Shown in pieces: positions 1 through 8,779 of a stretch of DNA of 64,000 nucleotides; position 1 is the first letter of the stretch, and each line of letters starts with the position of its first letter. The notes under the pieces are model-generated. The model was not told the origin of the DNA. It saw nothing but the letters and a program-made list of their open reading frames with translations, and ran no database searches. Position numbers and translations under genes: made by a program. Source of the stretch: Colwellia sp. GTDB taxonomy: Bacteria; Pseudomonadota; Gammaproteobacteria; Enterobacterales; Alteromonadaceae. The stretch covers positions 213,248 through 277,247 of the forward strand of contig JABSOY010000001.1 in NCBI GenBank assembly GCA_013215385.1, written 5' to 3'.

Positions 1-1
1 T

Positions 2-1648
2 AACAACGATAAAAGCCATTATAAAAATGCTAGACGATTTGAAAAAAGAAGAAATAACAAATTATTACTTTCCGCGCTAGGCTTGTTAGCTTGTGTTGGA
101 TCATTAACAGTTTCATCACAGAGCCAAGCACATGCCTTTATGGACAACCCGAAAGCTAGGCAGTCTATCTGCCAAGAGCAAGGAGGTTTTTGGTGGCCTA
201 TTGATGGTTCCAATATTCCCAATTTAGCTTGTCGAGCGGCCTTTCTAGATTCAGGTTACGTACAGTTTATTCAAGAACATGAAATATCGGTAAATGTTGC
301 TGATTATCATAATCAACAGGCGATAGAAGCAGCGATACCTGATGGCACTCTTTGTGGTGCTGGCTCAGCAGAAAAGCATGGCGTTAACTTAGCTTCGCCC
401 TATTGGCAAAAAACAGAAGTTATGCCGAACGGCGACAATAATATTCAAGTCCGTTTTAACGCGCAAACCCCACATAACCCAAGTTTTTGGCGGATTTATC
501 TCAGTAAAGCAAGCTTTAACGCCAGTACTGACGTCTTGCGTTGGCAAGATCTTGAGTTGGTGCAAGAGCATGGCAACCTTGATTTTACCAAATCGTCAGA
601 CGGTAATCGTTATTACAATATGGAAGTGCATATTCCAGCTGACCGTATTGGAGACGCATTACTTTATAGCCATTGGCAGCGAGTTGATGTAGTTGGTGAA
701 GGCTTTTATAACTGTAGCGACATTACCATAGTGCGCGACGATGTAGAGCCGGATCAATGGCAAGCGATTGCTTATTTCGTCAAACAAGGGCAAAACGCTA
801 ACGTTGGCGATTCACCATGGGCGAGGCTTTTCAATGCTGATGGCCAAGAACTGATTAATCAGCAATTTATGGTCAACAGTAATAATGCAGCGTCTTGGCA
901 AGCAGACTTTGCTAAGCAGCTTAATGAAGATTTTAACCAGCATATTAAAATAGGGGTTAAAAACCTAAACAATGCATCGTCAAGTGATGAAATTATTTTT
1001 GATAGTGAAAATGTTTTATCTAACCAGGTTTGGGTAACGAACCAAGCTTACAGCTTTACCTTATCTGTTATTACTCAGTCTGAAAACACCGCACCTATTG
1101 TGCACGATATTGACGATATATCGCTTGACGAGAATAGCCAAACCAGTGTTCATGTCCACGCTTTTGATGACCAGAACGATCCGCTCACTTATGTGTGGTC
1201 AGTACCTGCACCATTAAGTTTTTCAGGTGAAAATGCCGATATTACTATCATGGCTGCTGATGTCGACAGTGAACAAACTCGACAGGTTTCTGTTGCGGTA
1301 TCGGATGGAAAACTGACTACAACTCAATCATTTCTGGTTACGGTTAATAACCTCACAGATTTACCTACAGCTCCCGCATGGTCATCAACTCAGGCCTATG
1401 CCACCGGCGATAAAGTTAGTTATCAACAAAAAACTTATCAAGCTAAGTGGTGGAATAAAAATCAGCAACCAACAGCTGGTGACGCTTGGGAAGAAGTTTC
1501 CCTAGACAATGACGGTGTTCCGTTTTGGAGTCGTGAATCTTCTTATTCAGGTGGCAGTAAAGTCAGTCATCAGGGGAGTTATTACCAAGCTAAATGGTGG
1601 ACTAAAGGAGAAGAGCCTGGCGCGAGTGACGTTTGGACAAAACTATAA
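2..1648 (+). CDS. AA10 lytic polysaccharide monooxygenase with PKD-like and two CBM5/12 modules (5' end outside window)
   Basis: Secreted copper enzyme predicted to cleave crystalline chitin oxidatively. The frame is open back to base 2 with no ATG or GTG, so the true start lies left of the window; a TTG at 83 would lose the basic n-region (KRRNNK) of the signal peptide. Cleavage after SQSQA leaves His at 131-133 as residue 1, the family's copper-brace histidine; the second histidine is probably HNPSFW at 473-475. The AA10 domain runs to about 730. It is followed by a beta-rich linker domain, a PKD/cadherin-like domain (about 1085-1350) and two chitin-binding CBM5/12 modules with YQAKWW cores (about 1376-1500 and 1520-1648). 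The chitinase 69 bases downstream has the same tail, so the two probably act together. The family is secure; the substrate is inferred from the modules. Confidence 0.93.
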   Translation, partial: NNDKSHYKNARRFEKRRNNKLLLSALGLLACVGSLTVSSQSQAHAFMDNPKARQSICQEQGGFWWPIDGSNIPNLACRAAFLDSGYVQFIQEHEISVNVADYHNQQAIEAAIPDGTLCGAGSAEKHGVNLASPYWQKTEVMPNGDNNIQVRFNAQTPHNPSFWRIYLSKASFNASTDVLRWQDLELVQEHGNLDFTKSSDGNRYYNMEVHIPADRIGDALLYSHWQRVDVVGEGFYNCSDITIVRDDVEPDQWQAIAYFVKQGQNANVGDSPWARLFNADGQELINQQFMVNSNNAASWQADFAKQLNEDFNQHIKIGVKNLNNASSSDEIIFDSENVLSNQVWVTNQAYSFTLSVITQSENTAPIVHDIDDISLDENSQTSVHVHAFDDQNDPLTYVWSVPAPLSFSGENADITIMAADVDSEQTRQVSVAVSDGKLTTTQSFLVTVNNLTDLPTAPAWSSTQAYATGDKVSYQQKTYQAKWWNKNQQPTAGDAWEEVSLDNDGVPFWSRESSYSGGSKVSHQGSYYQAKWWTKGEEPGASDVWTKL

Positions 1649-1717
1649 AGTTATAACAACAAAGCTAAAACAGTAAAAAATCAACAACAATATAAAACCA
1701 ATAAAAGAGAGATAAAA

Positions 1718-4336
1718 ATGAAAAAATTATTATTAACAGCTTGTGCCGTCAGTGCGGTTATTGCTTCATGGCAAGTTTCAGCAACGGCCGCTAAGCCTAG
1801 TATAGATTGGGCGCCACAAGATTATTCTTTTGTGCAAGTTAATCTTGATGGGCAGGGGTCATATAAAGATTTAGTGACCGCGAAAGAGCAAGTCGATATT
1901 AGCATTAAATGGAATGCATGGGGCGGCACTGGCGGTGATAGTTATAAAGTGTATTTTGACGATATGATGGTCAATGAAGGGAGCTTAACAGCGGGTAGTA
2001 ACAGTGGCGTTATTAGTTTTCCCTATAAAAAATCTGGTCGCCATAACTTAACGATAGAACTATGTGATGCCGACGGTTGTGTACGTAGTGACGCTAAAGC
2101 TATTGTAATTGCCGATACTGATGGTGGACATTTACAACCCTTAACTATGGATGTCGACTCAAATAACAAAACTTATCAGCACCAAGAAGGCACAGTCGTT
2201 GGCGCATATTTTGTTGAATGGGGCATTTATGGCCGAGATTTCGATGTATCAAATATTCCTGCACAAAACTTAACACATTTACTTTATGGTTTTATTCCAA
2301 TTTGTGGTGCCAATGAGTCATTAAAAGAAATTGAAAATGGTAATAGCTGGCGTGCGTTAGAAAAAGCCTGTGGCGGCTCTGCAGATTATGAAGTTGTTGT
2401 TCATGATCCTTGGGCTGCTTTTCAAAAAGCATTACCGGGCATCAATAGCACCGATCCCATTCGCGGTACTTATGCACAATTAATGGCATTAAAGCAACGT
2501 TACCCAGACTTGAAAATTTTACCTTCAGTGGGTGGTTGGACATTATCAGACCCTTTCCACGGTTTTACCGATAAGGCTAATCGCGATACTTTTGTTGCCT
2601 CAATGAAAAAGTTTCTACAAACATGGAAGTTTTACGACGGTGTTGATATTGACTGGGAATTTCCAGGTGGTAGTGGACCAAATCCAGATTTAGGCGACCC
2701 AATCAACGATGGTCCAGCTTATGTTGCGTTAATGGCAGAATTACGCGTTATGCTTGATGAACTTGCAGCAGACACCGGGCGTGAATATCAGCTAACTTCA
2801 GCTATTGGCGTGGGTTACGACAAAATTGAAGATGTAGATTATAGCTTGGCTATTCAGTCCATGGACTATATTTTTGCGATGAGTTATGACTTCTTTGGTG
2901 GTTGGAATAATGTTACCGGTCATCAAACGGGTATCTATTGTGGTGAGCATTTATCTGTTGGAGAGTGTGACGGCACAGGTTTGGATGATGCTGGCGAACC
3001 ACGTAAAGGACCGGCTTACACCATGGATAATGGTATTCAACAATTATTAGCTCAAGGTGTTCCTGCCTCACAGCTCGTTGTTGGTACGGCAATGTATGGT
3101 CGTGGTTGGGAAGGCGTTAAAGAAGCAAATACCCAAGGTGGTAACCCTATGACGACTGAAGGAACCGGTAAATTAACGGGTACTTCAGCAAATGGCGTTT
3201 GGGAAGCTGGCATTCAAGATTATAAAGGACTTAAAAAAGCGATGATCGGCGCATCAGGTGAAGGTATTAACGGCTTTCAAACTTACTATGATGAACAAGC
3301 TGACGCTGCTTATGTATGGAATAAATCATCAGGAACATTAGTAACTTATGATAGCCCTCGTTCAGTTAATGCTAAAGGACAATATGTAAGAAGTTTAGGA
3401 TTAGCTGGATTATTTGCTTGGGAAATTGATGCTGATAACGGTGATATTCTTAACGCCATGCATGACGGTTTAGCTGGCGGAACACCGGTAAACCACAAAC
3501 CTGTTGTTAAACTTAACAGTACTTTCACGGTTAAGTCAGGAGAGCAATTAATTGTTGCGGCAACGGCGACCGATGCAGACAATGATACCCTATCTTATGT
3601 TTGGACTTATGAACCACTTATGGCATCGGGTAGTAATACTGACACCTTAACAGTGACCGCACCAATGGTTACGGTAAATAAGGATTACACCTTAACCCTT
3701 AGTGTTAGCGATCAAAAGTCGACGGTCACTAAAAGCACTGTAGTAACAGTATTAGCTGAAACAACGGGTAACGAAGCGCCAGTCATTTTACCTATTGCTA
3801 ATGTAAATGTTGACGAAACAAAAAGTGTTGCTATCAACGTCTCAGCAACTGATGCCGATGGCGACTCGCTAACTTACACTTGGCAAGTTCCTGCTGGTTT
3901 AACACTACAAGGTAGCGGTAGCGATATCATGCTTGTTGCGGGTAATGTCAGTACAGATACCGATTATCAAGTGACGGTTAGTGTTTCCGATACTCAAGTA
4001 ACAACCAGTGCAACCTTTACAGTAACGGTGAAAAATACTGATGTCGATACGGGCGATACTACCTGGGATGCCAGTAAGGTTTACAATACCGGCGATAAAG
4101 TAAAATATAAAGGTGTTGAATATCGTGCTAAGTGGTGGTCAAAGGGTAATGTACCCACGGCTGGCAATCCATGGGAAGAAGTTATTCCCGATGATGGTCA
4201 ACTTAGAGCATGGAAGGCTTCGTCAATATATAACGGTGGCGATAAAGTGAGTCATAGCGGCGATGAATACCAAGCTAAATGGTGGACAAAAGGTGACGAG
4301 CCAGGTGCTGCTAATGTTTGGAAAAAGCTGAATTAA
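1718..4336 (+). CDS. GH18 chitinase with PKD-like and two CBM5/12 modules
   Basis: Secreted endo- or processive chitinase hydrolysing beta-1,4 GlcNAc links. The signal peptide is about residues 1-23 (ends VSATA), then an N-terminal beta-sandwich domain (25-130) like that of ChiA. The GH18 barrel spans about 160-590, with the catalytic motif DGVDIDWE: D307, D310, D312 and the acid/base E314. Two PKD-like domains follow (about 595-775), then two C-terminal CBM5/12 modules with AKWW cores. The start is supported by AGAGAG just upstream. No terminator separates it from the LPMO gene, so co-transcription is likely. A hairpin terminator follows at 4473. At 872 residues it is long for GH18 because of the added modules. 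Confidence 0.96.
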   Translation: MKKLLLTACAVSAVIASWQVSATAAKPSIDWAPQDYSFVQVNLDGQGSYKDLVTAKEQVDISIKWNAWGGTGGDSYKVYFDDMMVNEGSLTAGSNSGVISFPYKKSGRHNLTIELCDADGCVRSDAKAIVIADTDGGHLQPLTMDVDSNNKTYQHQEGTVVGAYFVEWGIYGRDFDVSNIPAQNLTHLLYGFIPICGANESLKEIENGNSWRALEKACGGSADYEVVVHDPWAAFQKALPGINSTDPIRGTYAQLMALKQRYPDLKILPSVGGWTLSDPFHGFTDKANRDTFVASMKKFLQTWKFYDGVDIDWEFPGGSGPNPDLGDPINDGPAYVALMAELRVMLDELAADTGREYQLTSAIGVGYDKIEDVDYSLAIQSMDYIFAMSYDFFGGWNNVTGHQTGIYCGEHLSVGECDGTGLDDAGEPRKGPAYTMDNGIQQLLAQGVPASQLVVGTAMYGRGWEGVKEANTQGGNPMTTEGTGKLTGTSANGVWEAGIQDYKGLKKAMIGASGEGINGFQTYYDEQADAAYVWNKSSGTLVTYDSPRSVNAKGQYVRSLGLAGLFAWEIDADNGDILNAMHDGLAGGTPVNHKPVVKLNSTFTVKSGEQLIVAATATDADNDTLSYVWTYEPLMASGSNTDTLTVTAPMVTVNKDYTLTLSVSDQKSTVTKSTVVTVLAETTGNEAPVILPIANVNVDETKSVAINVSATDADGDSLTYTWQVPAGLTLQGSGSDIMLVAGNVSTDTDYQVTVSVSDTQVTTSATFTVTVKNTDVDTGDTTWDASKVYNTGDKVKYKGVEYRAKWWSKGNVPTAGNPWEEVIPDDGQLRAWKASSIYNGGDKVSHSGDEYQAKWWTKGDEPGAANVWKKLN

Positions 4337-4472
4337 TAACAGGTAAGTTAGCAGATGAGACAGGTAATAGTTATAGGGGGATAACGTAACTATTATCGTT
4401 AATTCTTTACTGAGTTGGTTTCATTTCATCAAAGACGTATCGCTCAGAGTAATCTCAACGATACAGCTACTA

Positions 4473-4507
4473 TAAAGCCCTTTTCTTACCTGAATAGGGC
4501 TTTATTT
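4473..4507 (+). terminator. Rho-independent terminator after the chitinase
   Basis: TAAAGCCC (4473-4480) pairs with GGGCTTTA (4497-4504), followed by a short T-rich tail. It ends the LPMO-chitinase unit and may also serve the convergent regulator gene. The remaining bases of this gap show nothing else clear. Confidence 0.75.
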
Positions 4508-4576
4508 TCAAATAATGACACTAAATGTTTTTTTGTAATGCGAGAATTTATCTTCTAAAACTTTGATAATTCTTCA

Positions 4577-5242
4577 TCAAACGGGCATTACATATCTATA
4601 TCCCGCCCCATAAACAGACTCTATTACAGTATCAACAATACCCAAAGATATAATTTTTTTGCGAATGTTTTTCACGTGTGCATCAACCGTACGGTCAGAA
4701 ATATCACGCATGTCGGGGTAGGCTAAGTCTAAAATTTGCCCGCGAGAATAAATACGTTCTGGCTGCTGATAAAGTAAATTAAAAAGACTGAATTCTAAAT
4801 GAGTCAGATCAGTAGATTTAAGCTGGTAACTTAGTTTTAAGTTTTCGGCATTTACACTAAAAATATTTGTATTAGGCTTTTTACTTGTTCGCTTAAGAAT
4901 TGCCTTTATGCGCAGAATTAACTCCATGGCACTAAAAGGTTTACAGACATAATCATCAGCGCCTGCCTCTAAACCAATGAGTCTGTCTATCTCTTCTACT
5001 TTAGCCGTAAGCATTATAATGGGAACATCAGAAAACTCTCTAATTTCTTTACAACACTGGGTACCATCTTTAACGGGTAGCATTAAGTCTAATAAAATCA
5101 AATCAGGAGGGGACCTTTTTACCGATTCAACAACATGTTCACCTGAACTTAAGTGGATGGTTTGATAGTTCTGCGCATCAAGAAAAAGTAGTACATTTTC
5201 TGCAATTTCAAGATCATCTTCAACTAATAATATAGCAACCAT
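4577..5242 (-). CDS. OmpR/PhoB-family response regulator
   Basis: Transcription factor of a two-component system, 221 residues. The receiver domain (1-115) has acidic pocket E8-D9-D10, phospho-acceptor D52, T79 and K101. A winged-helix DNA-binding domain (about 130-220) ends with the usual DRTVDAHVKNIRKKI recognition helix and GYRY wing. It starts 3 bases after the histidine kinase stop, so the pair is translationally linked and almost certainly a cognate pair. Targets are unknown; the nearby PEP-CTERM and RTX genes with a shared upstream motif are candidates (inference). Confidence 0.93.
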   Translation of the reverse strand: MVAILLVEDDLEIAENVLLFLDAQNYQTIHLSSGEHVVESVKRSPPDLILLDLMLPVKDGTQCCKEIREFSDVPIIMLTAKVEEIDRLIGLEAGADDYVCKPFSAMELILRIKAILKRTSKKPNTNIFSVNAENLKLSYQLKSTDLTHLEFSLFNLLYQQPERIYSRGQILDLAYPDMRDISDRTVDAHVKNIRKKIISLGIVDTVIESVYGAGYRYVMPV

Positions 5243-5245
5243 AAC

Positions 5246-7402
5246 TTACCCTCTTAGTAGTGGTAATTTAACGGTGACAGCTAGGCCACCTAATTTACTC
5301 TGTGTTGCAGTGATACTACCATTATGTGCTTCAATAATGCTTCGACAAATAGAAAGTCCTAATCCTGAACCTCCTGTCGCTCGACTTCGAGATGATTCAA
5401 CTCTAAACAACCGTTCGAATATTTCAGTTAAATACTCTTTTGCAACGCCGGGGGAGCTATCTTCAATGCGAATGCTTATATTCTTACCAAGCATGATAAC
5501 CGAAAGCGCTATTTCCCCGGGGTTATCTGTATAAGCAATACTGTTGTGAATTAGGTTGCTTAACACTTGTTTAATTTTTTCATCGTCGAACTTGACGATT
5601 AAATCATCTGATATATTAAGTGTTTGATGCCACTCAAAACCATGGTTTGAAGCTATTTCAGAAAACTCTACAGACCAAACCGTTAACTCAGACAAACAAC
5701 TGTGCGGATGTATATTTAAATTCAGTGCACCTATATCAGACTGTGCTAGTTGATATATGTCACTGATCATATTATTAATTTCACCTATTTTATTAAGTAG
5801 GCTTTCATATGAAGCATCGACATCTTTAACTAAATTATATTGCAGTGCTTCAACTTTTAAATGTAATACTGACAAAGGGGTACGAAGTTCATGAGAAACA
5901 TCAGCAAGTAGTTGATTTTTTTTGTCGACTAATTCTGCCATTAAACTAGCTCGTTCATTTACCAGTTTACGTTTCTGTTTTTGACGATAAATCAAAAAAC
6001 TCGTACTCAAAATAAAAATGATAAAACCTGCAAGCCAAAGGTTGCGTTCGTAATCTTTTTGTTTCAACTCTAATAGCTGCAAAGCATTGTCTTTTGTTAG
6101 TAACTCTATTGTTTTTTCTTTTTTAGCGGTTTGAAATCTATTTTCTGTTCGCTCATTTTTATCAGAAATCTCAATTTTCCGATTACTTTTACTCAGTACT
6201 TTATTCACTGAACTATGTTGGTAGGCTTTTTTAAAATCACCCTTGCGTGCATATATTCTACTAAGTACATCTTCAATATATTGTTGCTCGATAGGATTAT
6301 TAATAACTTTTAGTTTGTCATACGATACATGCGCGTGCAGCAAAGCACTTTCTATATTGCCCATTTGAAGATAAGTATCAGCTAATTTGGAATTAACCCT
6401 TTGTATTATACTGTCACTCTTCATTTCTTTTGAAAGCAGCAATACTTTTTCGTAGGCAGTAATAGCAAGTTCAGGCCGCTTTTGAGCAAAATATATATCG
6501 CCGCTAGTGATGATCTCATCTGTTAAATTAATGCTATTGTCTAAGGCAGTAAAAGCAGAAATACTTTCTTGAATGACTTTTTGTGCCTCGGTAAAGTTTT
6601 CTTGTTTAAGATATGCTCTAGCCAGAGTTCCACGAGTTTTAGCCGCATAGTAACTTTTTTTTACTGGACCAGGTAAAGTCTTGGCATGTTCATCATGTAT
6701 TATTATAGAATTTTTGTAGTAAGGAATAGCTTTGTCAATATTTCCCATTAAAACATAGAGATCTGCTATTGCAGATTCGATAACGGCAACTCGTGGCGGG
6801 TCATCTTGCTCAAGCTGGATGTTTCTTGCTTTATCTAAATATTCTATCGCACGATTTAAGTCTCCAAGCTCTTGATATATTTGTGCAATATTATGTAAGG
6901 ATGAGGATTGATTTTCTATACTATTATCTAATTCTGCGAAATGCAGTGCTTTTTTAAAATAGGTGAGGCCTGTGGCAGTATCACCTTGATATAAAGCGAT
7001 AGCGCCTAAAGCGGTGTTCGCATTTCCTATGCGTCTATTATCATTAATAGCTTTGGCAACGGTTAAACTTATCTGTGCCTGTTTTGAGGCAAGCTTAAAT
7101 TCTCCTGTGGTAATATAAGCCCAAGCAGCAAGTTGATATATATCACTTTTTATTAAATCATCAGGATAGTTATTTAAGAGTGTTAAACCTAACTGAAAAT
7201 AATGCAAAGCTACGGTGGGGTTACGCTGTTTTGTTTTATCTACAATTCTACTTATTTTTTTTAACCTAGCATGTCCCTCTAAGTCCTCAAGGTATTTCAT
7301 GTAATAACTAGCATCATTTTGAACAGTTGTTTGTTCTGCAACTACAGCCGATGATAATACAACAAAGCAAGTTACAACAAAAAACAGAGTAGCTCTCATC
7401 AT
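5246..7402 (-). CDS. TPR-containing membrane histidine kinase
   Basis: Sensor kinase with a large N-terminal region facing the periplasm. A signal peptide is followed by about ten tetratricopeptide-like repeats (about 40-400, e.g. ALGAIALYQGDTATGLTYF), a charged coiled-coil stretch, one membrane segment (LWLAGFIIFILSTSFLIY), then HisKA with the phospho-accepting His in VSHELRTPL (about residue 503) and HATPase_c with N box NSIAYTD and G box GSGLGLS. The longest frame begins with TTG at 7411; I prefer the ATG at 7402, which has AAGGGG at good spacing. It lies between two response regulator genes with gaps of 3 and 15 bases. The TPR region suggests sensing through a protein partner; the ligand is unknown. 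Confidence 0.9.
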   Translation of the reverse strand: MMRATLFFVVTCFVVLSSAVVAEQTTVQNDASYYMKYLEDLEGHARLKKISRIVDKTKQRNPTVALHYFQLGLTLLNNYPDDLIKSDIYQLAAWAYITTGEFKLASKQAQISLTVAKAINDNRRIGNANTALGAIALYQGDTATGLTYFKKALHFAELDNSIENQSSSLHNIAQIYQELGDLNRAIEYLDKARNIQLEQDDPPRVAVIESAIADLYVLMGNIDKAIPYYKNSIIIHDEHAKTLPGPVKKSYYAAKTRGTLARAYLKQENFTEAQKVIQESISAFTALDNSINLTDEIITSGDIYFAQKRPELAITAYEKVLLLSKEMKSDSIIQRVNSKLADTYLQMGNIESALLHAHVSYDKLKVINNPIEQQYIEDVLSRIYARKGDFKKAYQHSSVNKVLSKSNRKIEISDKNERTENRFQTAKKEKTIELLTKDNALQLLELKQKDYERNLWLAGFIIFILSTSFLIYRQKQKRKLVNERASLMAELVDKKNQLLADVSHELRTPLSVLHLKVEALQYNLVKDVDASYESLLNKIGEINNMISDIYQLAQSDIGALNLNIHPHSCLSELTVWSVEFSEIASNHGFEWHQTLNISDDLIVKFDDEKIKQVLSNLIHNSIAYTDNPGEIALSVIMLGKNISIRIEDSSPGVAKEYLTEIFERLFRVESSRSRATGGSGLGLSICRSIIEAHNGSITATQSKLGGLAVTVKLPLLRG

Positions 7403-7417
7403 TTCTTTCAAATCCCC

Positions 7418-7801
7418 TTAATTTATAGCGCATCGTTTTAATACCGACTTTACCCTCAGTATAACTTCTTTTATATTAAATGGCTTTTGTACCAAGTCAT
7501 CAATTCCTAATAAAAAAAGTGTTTGTAAATCCTTTGTTGTTGATTTCTCCGATATGATGATGATTGGAATATCTGAAAATAATCTTATTTTCTTACATAT
7601 TTCAAACCCTGATAAATAAGGTAAAACGAGGTCTAACAAGATGAGATCTGGTTTTATCTTTTTCACCGCCTCAACCGCTGTTTCACTTCGGGTACAGCTT
7701 GATACTCTAAATCCTTTTGCTTCTAGTAAGTGTGTTATCGGCTTTAACAGTTCTACTTCATCTTCAATGATTAATATCTGGTACATAGGGGTCACTGGCA
7801 T
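7418..7801 (-). CDS. Stand-alone receiver domain protein (CheY-like)
   Basis: A 127-residue response regulator with only a receiver domain: acidic E13-D14-E15, phospho-acceptor D57, S84 and K106 in QKPF. It looks like an OmpR-type receiver that ends where the linker to a winged helix would begin, and the kinase gene follows almost at once, so there is no room for a lost DNA-binding domain. The start has AGGA at good spacing. As first gene of the operon it may act as a phosphate sink, a competitor, or an intermediate in a phosphorelay with the downstream kinase and full-length regulator. Confidence 0.88.
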   Translation of the reverse strand: MPVTPMYQILIIEDEVELLKPITHLLEAKGFRVSSCTRSETAVEAVKKIKPDLILLDLVLPYLSGFEICKKIRLFSDIPIIIISEKSTTKDLQTLFLLGIDDLVQKPFNIKEVILRVKSVLKRCAIN

Positions 7802-7887
7802 TTATTTTCCTGTAAATTCAATGCCTCATTAAAGCGATTAATTATGAACTGAGTGTGAATTAATCGCGCTGTTTCTCCCGTTTATTC

Positions 7888-7912
7888 TTATTCAGTTCAC
7901 ATTTTATTTTTA
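7888..7912 (+). promoter_or_regulatory. Shared upstream motif, copy 1 (ATTCAGTTCACATTT)
   Basis: ATTCAGTTCACATTT lies about 65 bases before the first PEP-CTERM gene, in the divergent gap with the receiver-only gene. Near-copies occur before the RTX gene (8676) and the second PEP-CTERM gene (13068). The two TTCA half-sites in tandem resemble an OmpR-type direct-repeat site. The function is inferred only. Confidence 0.4.
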
Positions 7913-7955
7913 CAATTACCTTAATTATTTTTTATGGAATTTAACAAGGAATACA

Positions 7956-8621
7956 ATGAAAATGATGAAACTACGACTAAAACAATGCGCTACTATATTC
8001 ACTTGCTTAGTTATGCTCAATGCAAATGCCGGCATTATCACCGAAGAGTGGAGCGCTATACTGACCAGTGCTGATCATAATAATTTACCCGAAGGTGAAA
8101 TTTATACTTGGCAAGTAACTTATGATGATAGCTCGACGGTAGCCTATGTTAGTTCTGATGGTGCAGATAGCCTTTATAATACTACTGATGACTTCATCAT
8201 CACCTCAATCAATGCCAGTAGTAGATATCCCGTATACGGTAATATCATCGATTCAACTATTGATAGTATTATTGATGAGTTAAGACTTGATATTACTAGT
8301 TCACTTGCACCAAGCGATGAACTGAATTTTTGGAATAAATATAATTCTCACCACAATTCTACCTATTATAAAGGCGATAACCGTAATGTAGAATGGAGTA
8401 TTGATGATGCAAGTTTTCGTATGGTGCATGACTCTTTCGATTATGCCAGTTTTAGTTATTATTACTCTTTAAATGGGGTAGATAAAACCAGCACTCTATT
8501 TTTTAATAACTTAACACTTAATAGTGTGACACAAGTCCCAGAACCGACTAGTGCGATATTATTTATGGCGGCTATTGCCTGCTTAATTCGTAGTCGACAT
8601 ACAAAAAAAACGGCTCGATAA
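7956..8621 (+). CDS. PEP-CTERM sorting-domain protein
   Basis: Exported protein of 221 residues with unknown biochemical role. It has a signal peptide ending LNANA, a beta-rich middle without a domain I recognise, and a C-terminal PEP-CTERM tripartite signal: VPEPTS, a hydrophobic helix (AILFMAAIACLI) and a basic tail (RSRHTKKTAR). That signal is recognised by an exosortase and is usually linked to exopolysaccharide or biofilm surfaces; no exosortase gene is in this window. A good ribosome site (AAGGAA) precedes the ATG. It diverges from the kinase operon. Confidence 0.85.
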   Translation: MKMMKLRLKQCATIFTCLVMLNANAGIITEEWSAILTSADHNNLPEGEIYTWQVTYDDSSTVAYVSSDGADSLYNTTDDFIITSINASSRYPVYGNIIDSTIDSIIDELRLDITSSLAPSDELNFWNKYNSHHNSTYYKGDNRNVEWSIDDASFRMVHDSFDYASFSYYYSLNGVDKTSTLFFNNLTLNSVTQVPEPTSAILFMAAIACLIRSRHTKKTAR

Positions 8622-8675
8622 TTAGCATAGAATAAGCGAAGGAGTATGTTCTCTTTTGCTTGTTTTTTTACTCTT

Positions 8676-8705
8676 CTCATTCAATTCACATTTACCCATT
8701 ATCAT
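8676..8705 (+). promoter_or_regulatory. Shared upstream motif, copy 2
   Basis: CTCATTCAATTCACATTT lies about 100 bases before the RTX gene start and matches the copy at 7888 in 13 of the 15 bases of ATTCAGTTCACATTT or its close flank. It is probably a regulator site or part of a promoter; this is inferred from repetition alone. Confidence 0.35.
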
Positions 8706-8779
8706 CTCAGCATTCTAGCTGCTACATGAAAGTACTTTGCGTGGCGCTGTGTTAAACATCATTTAATATCGAGGTATTC

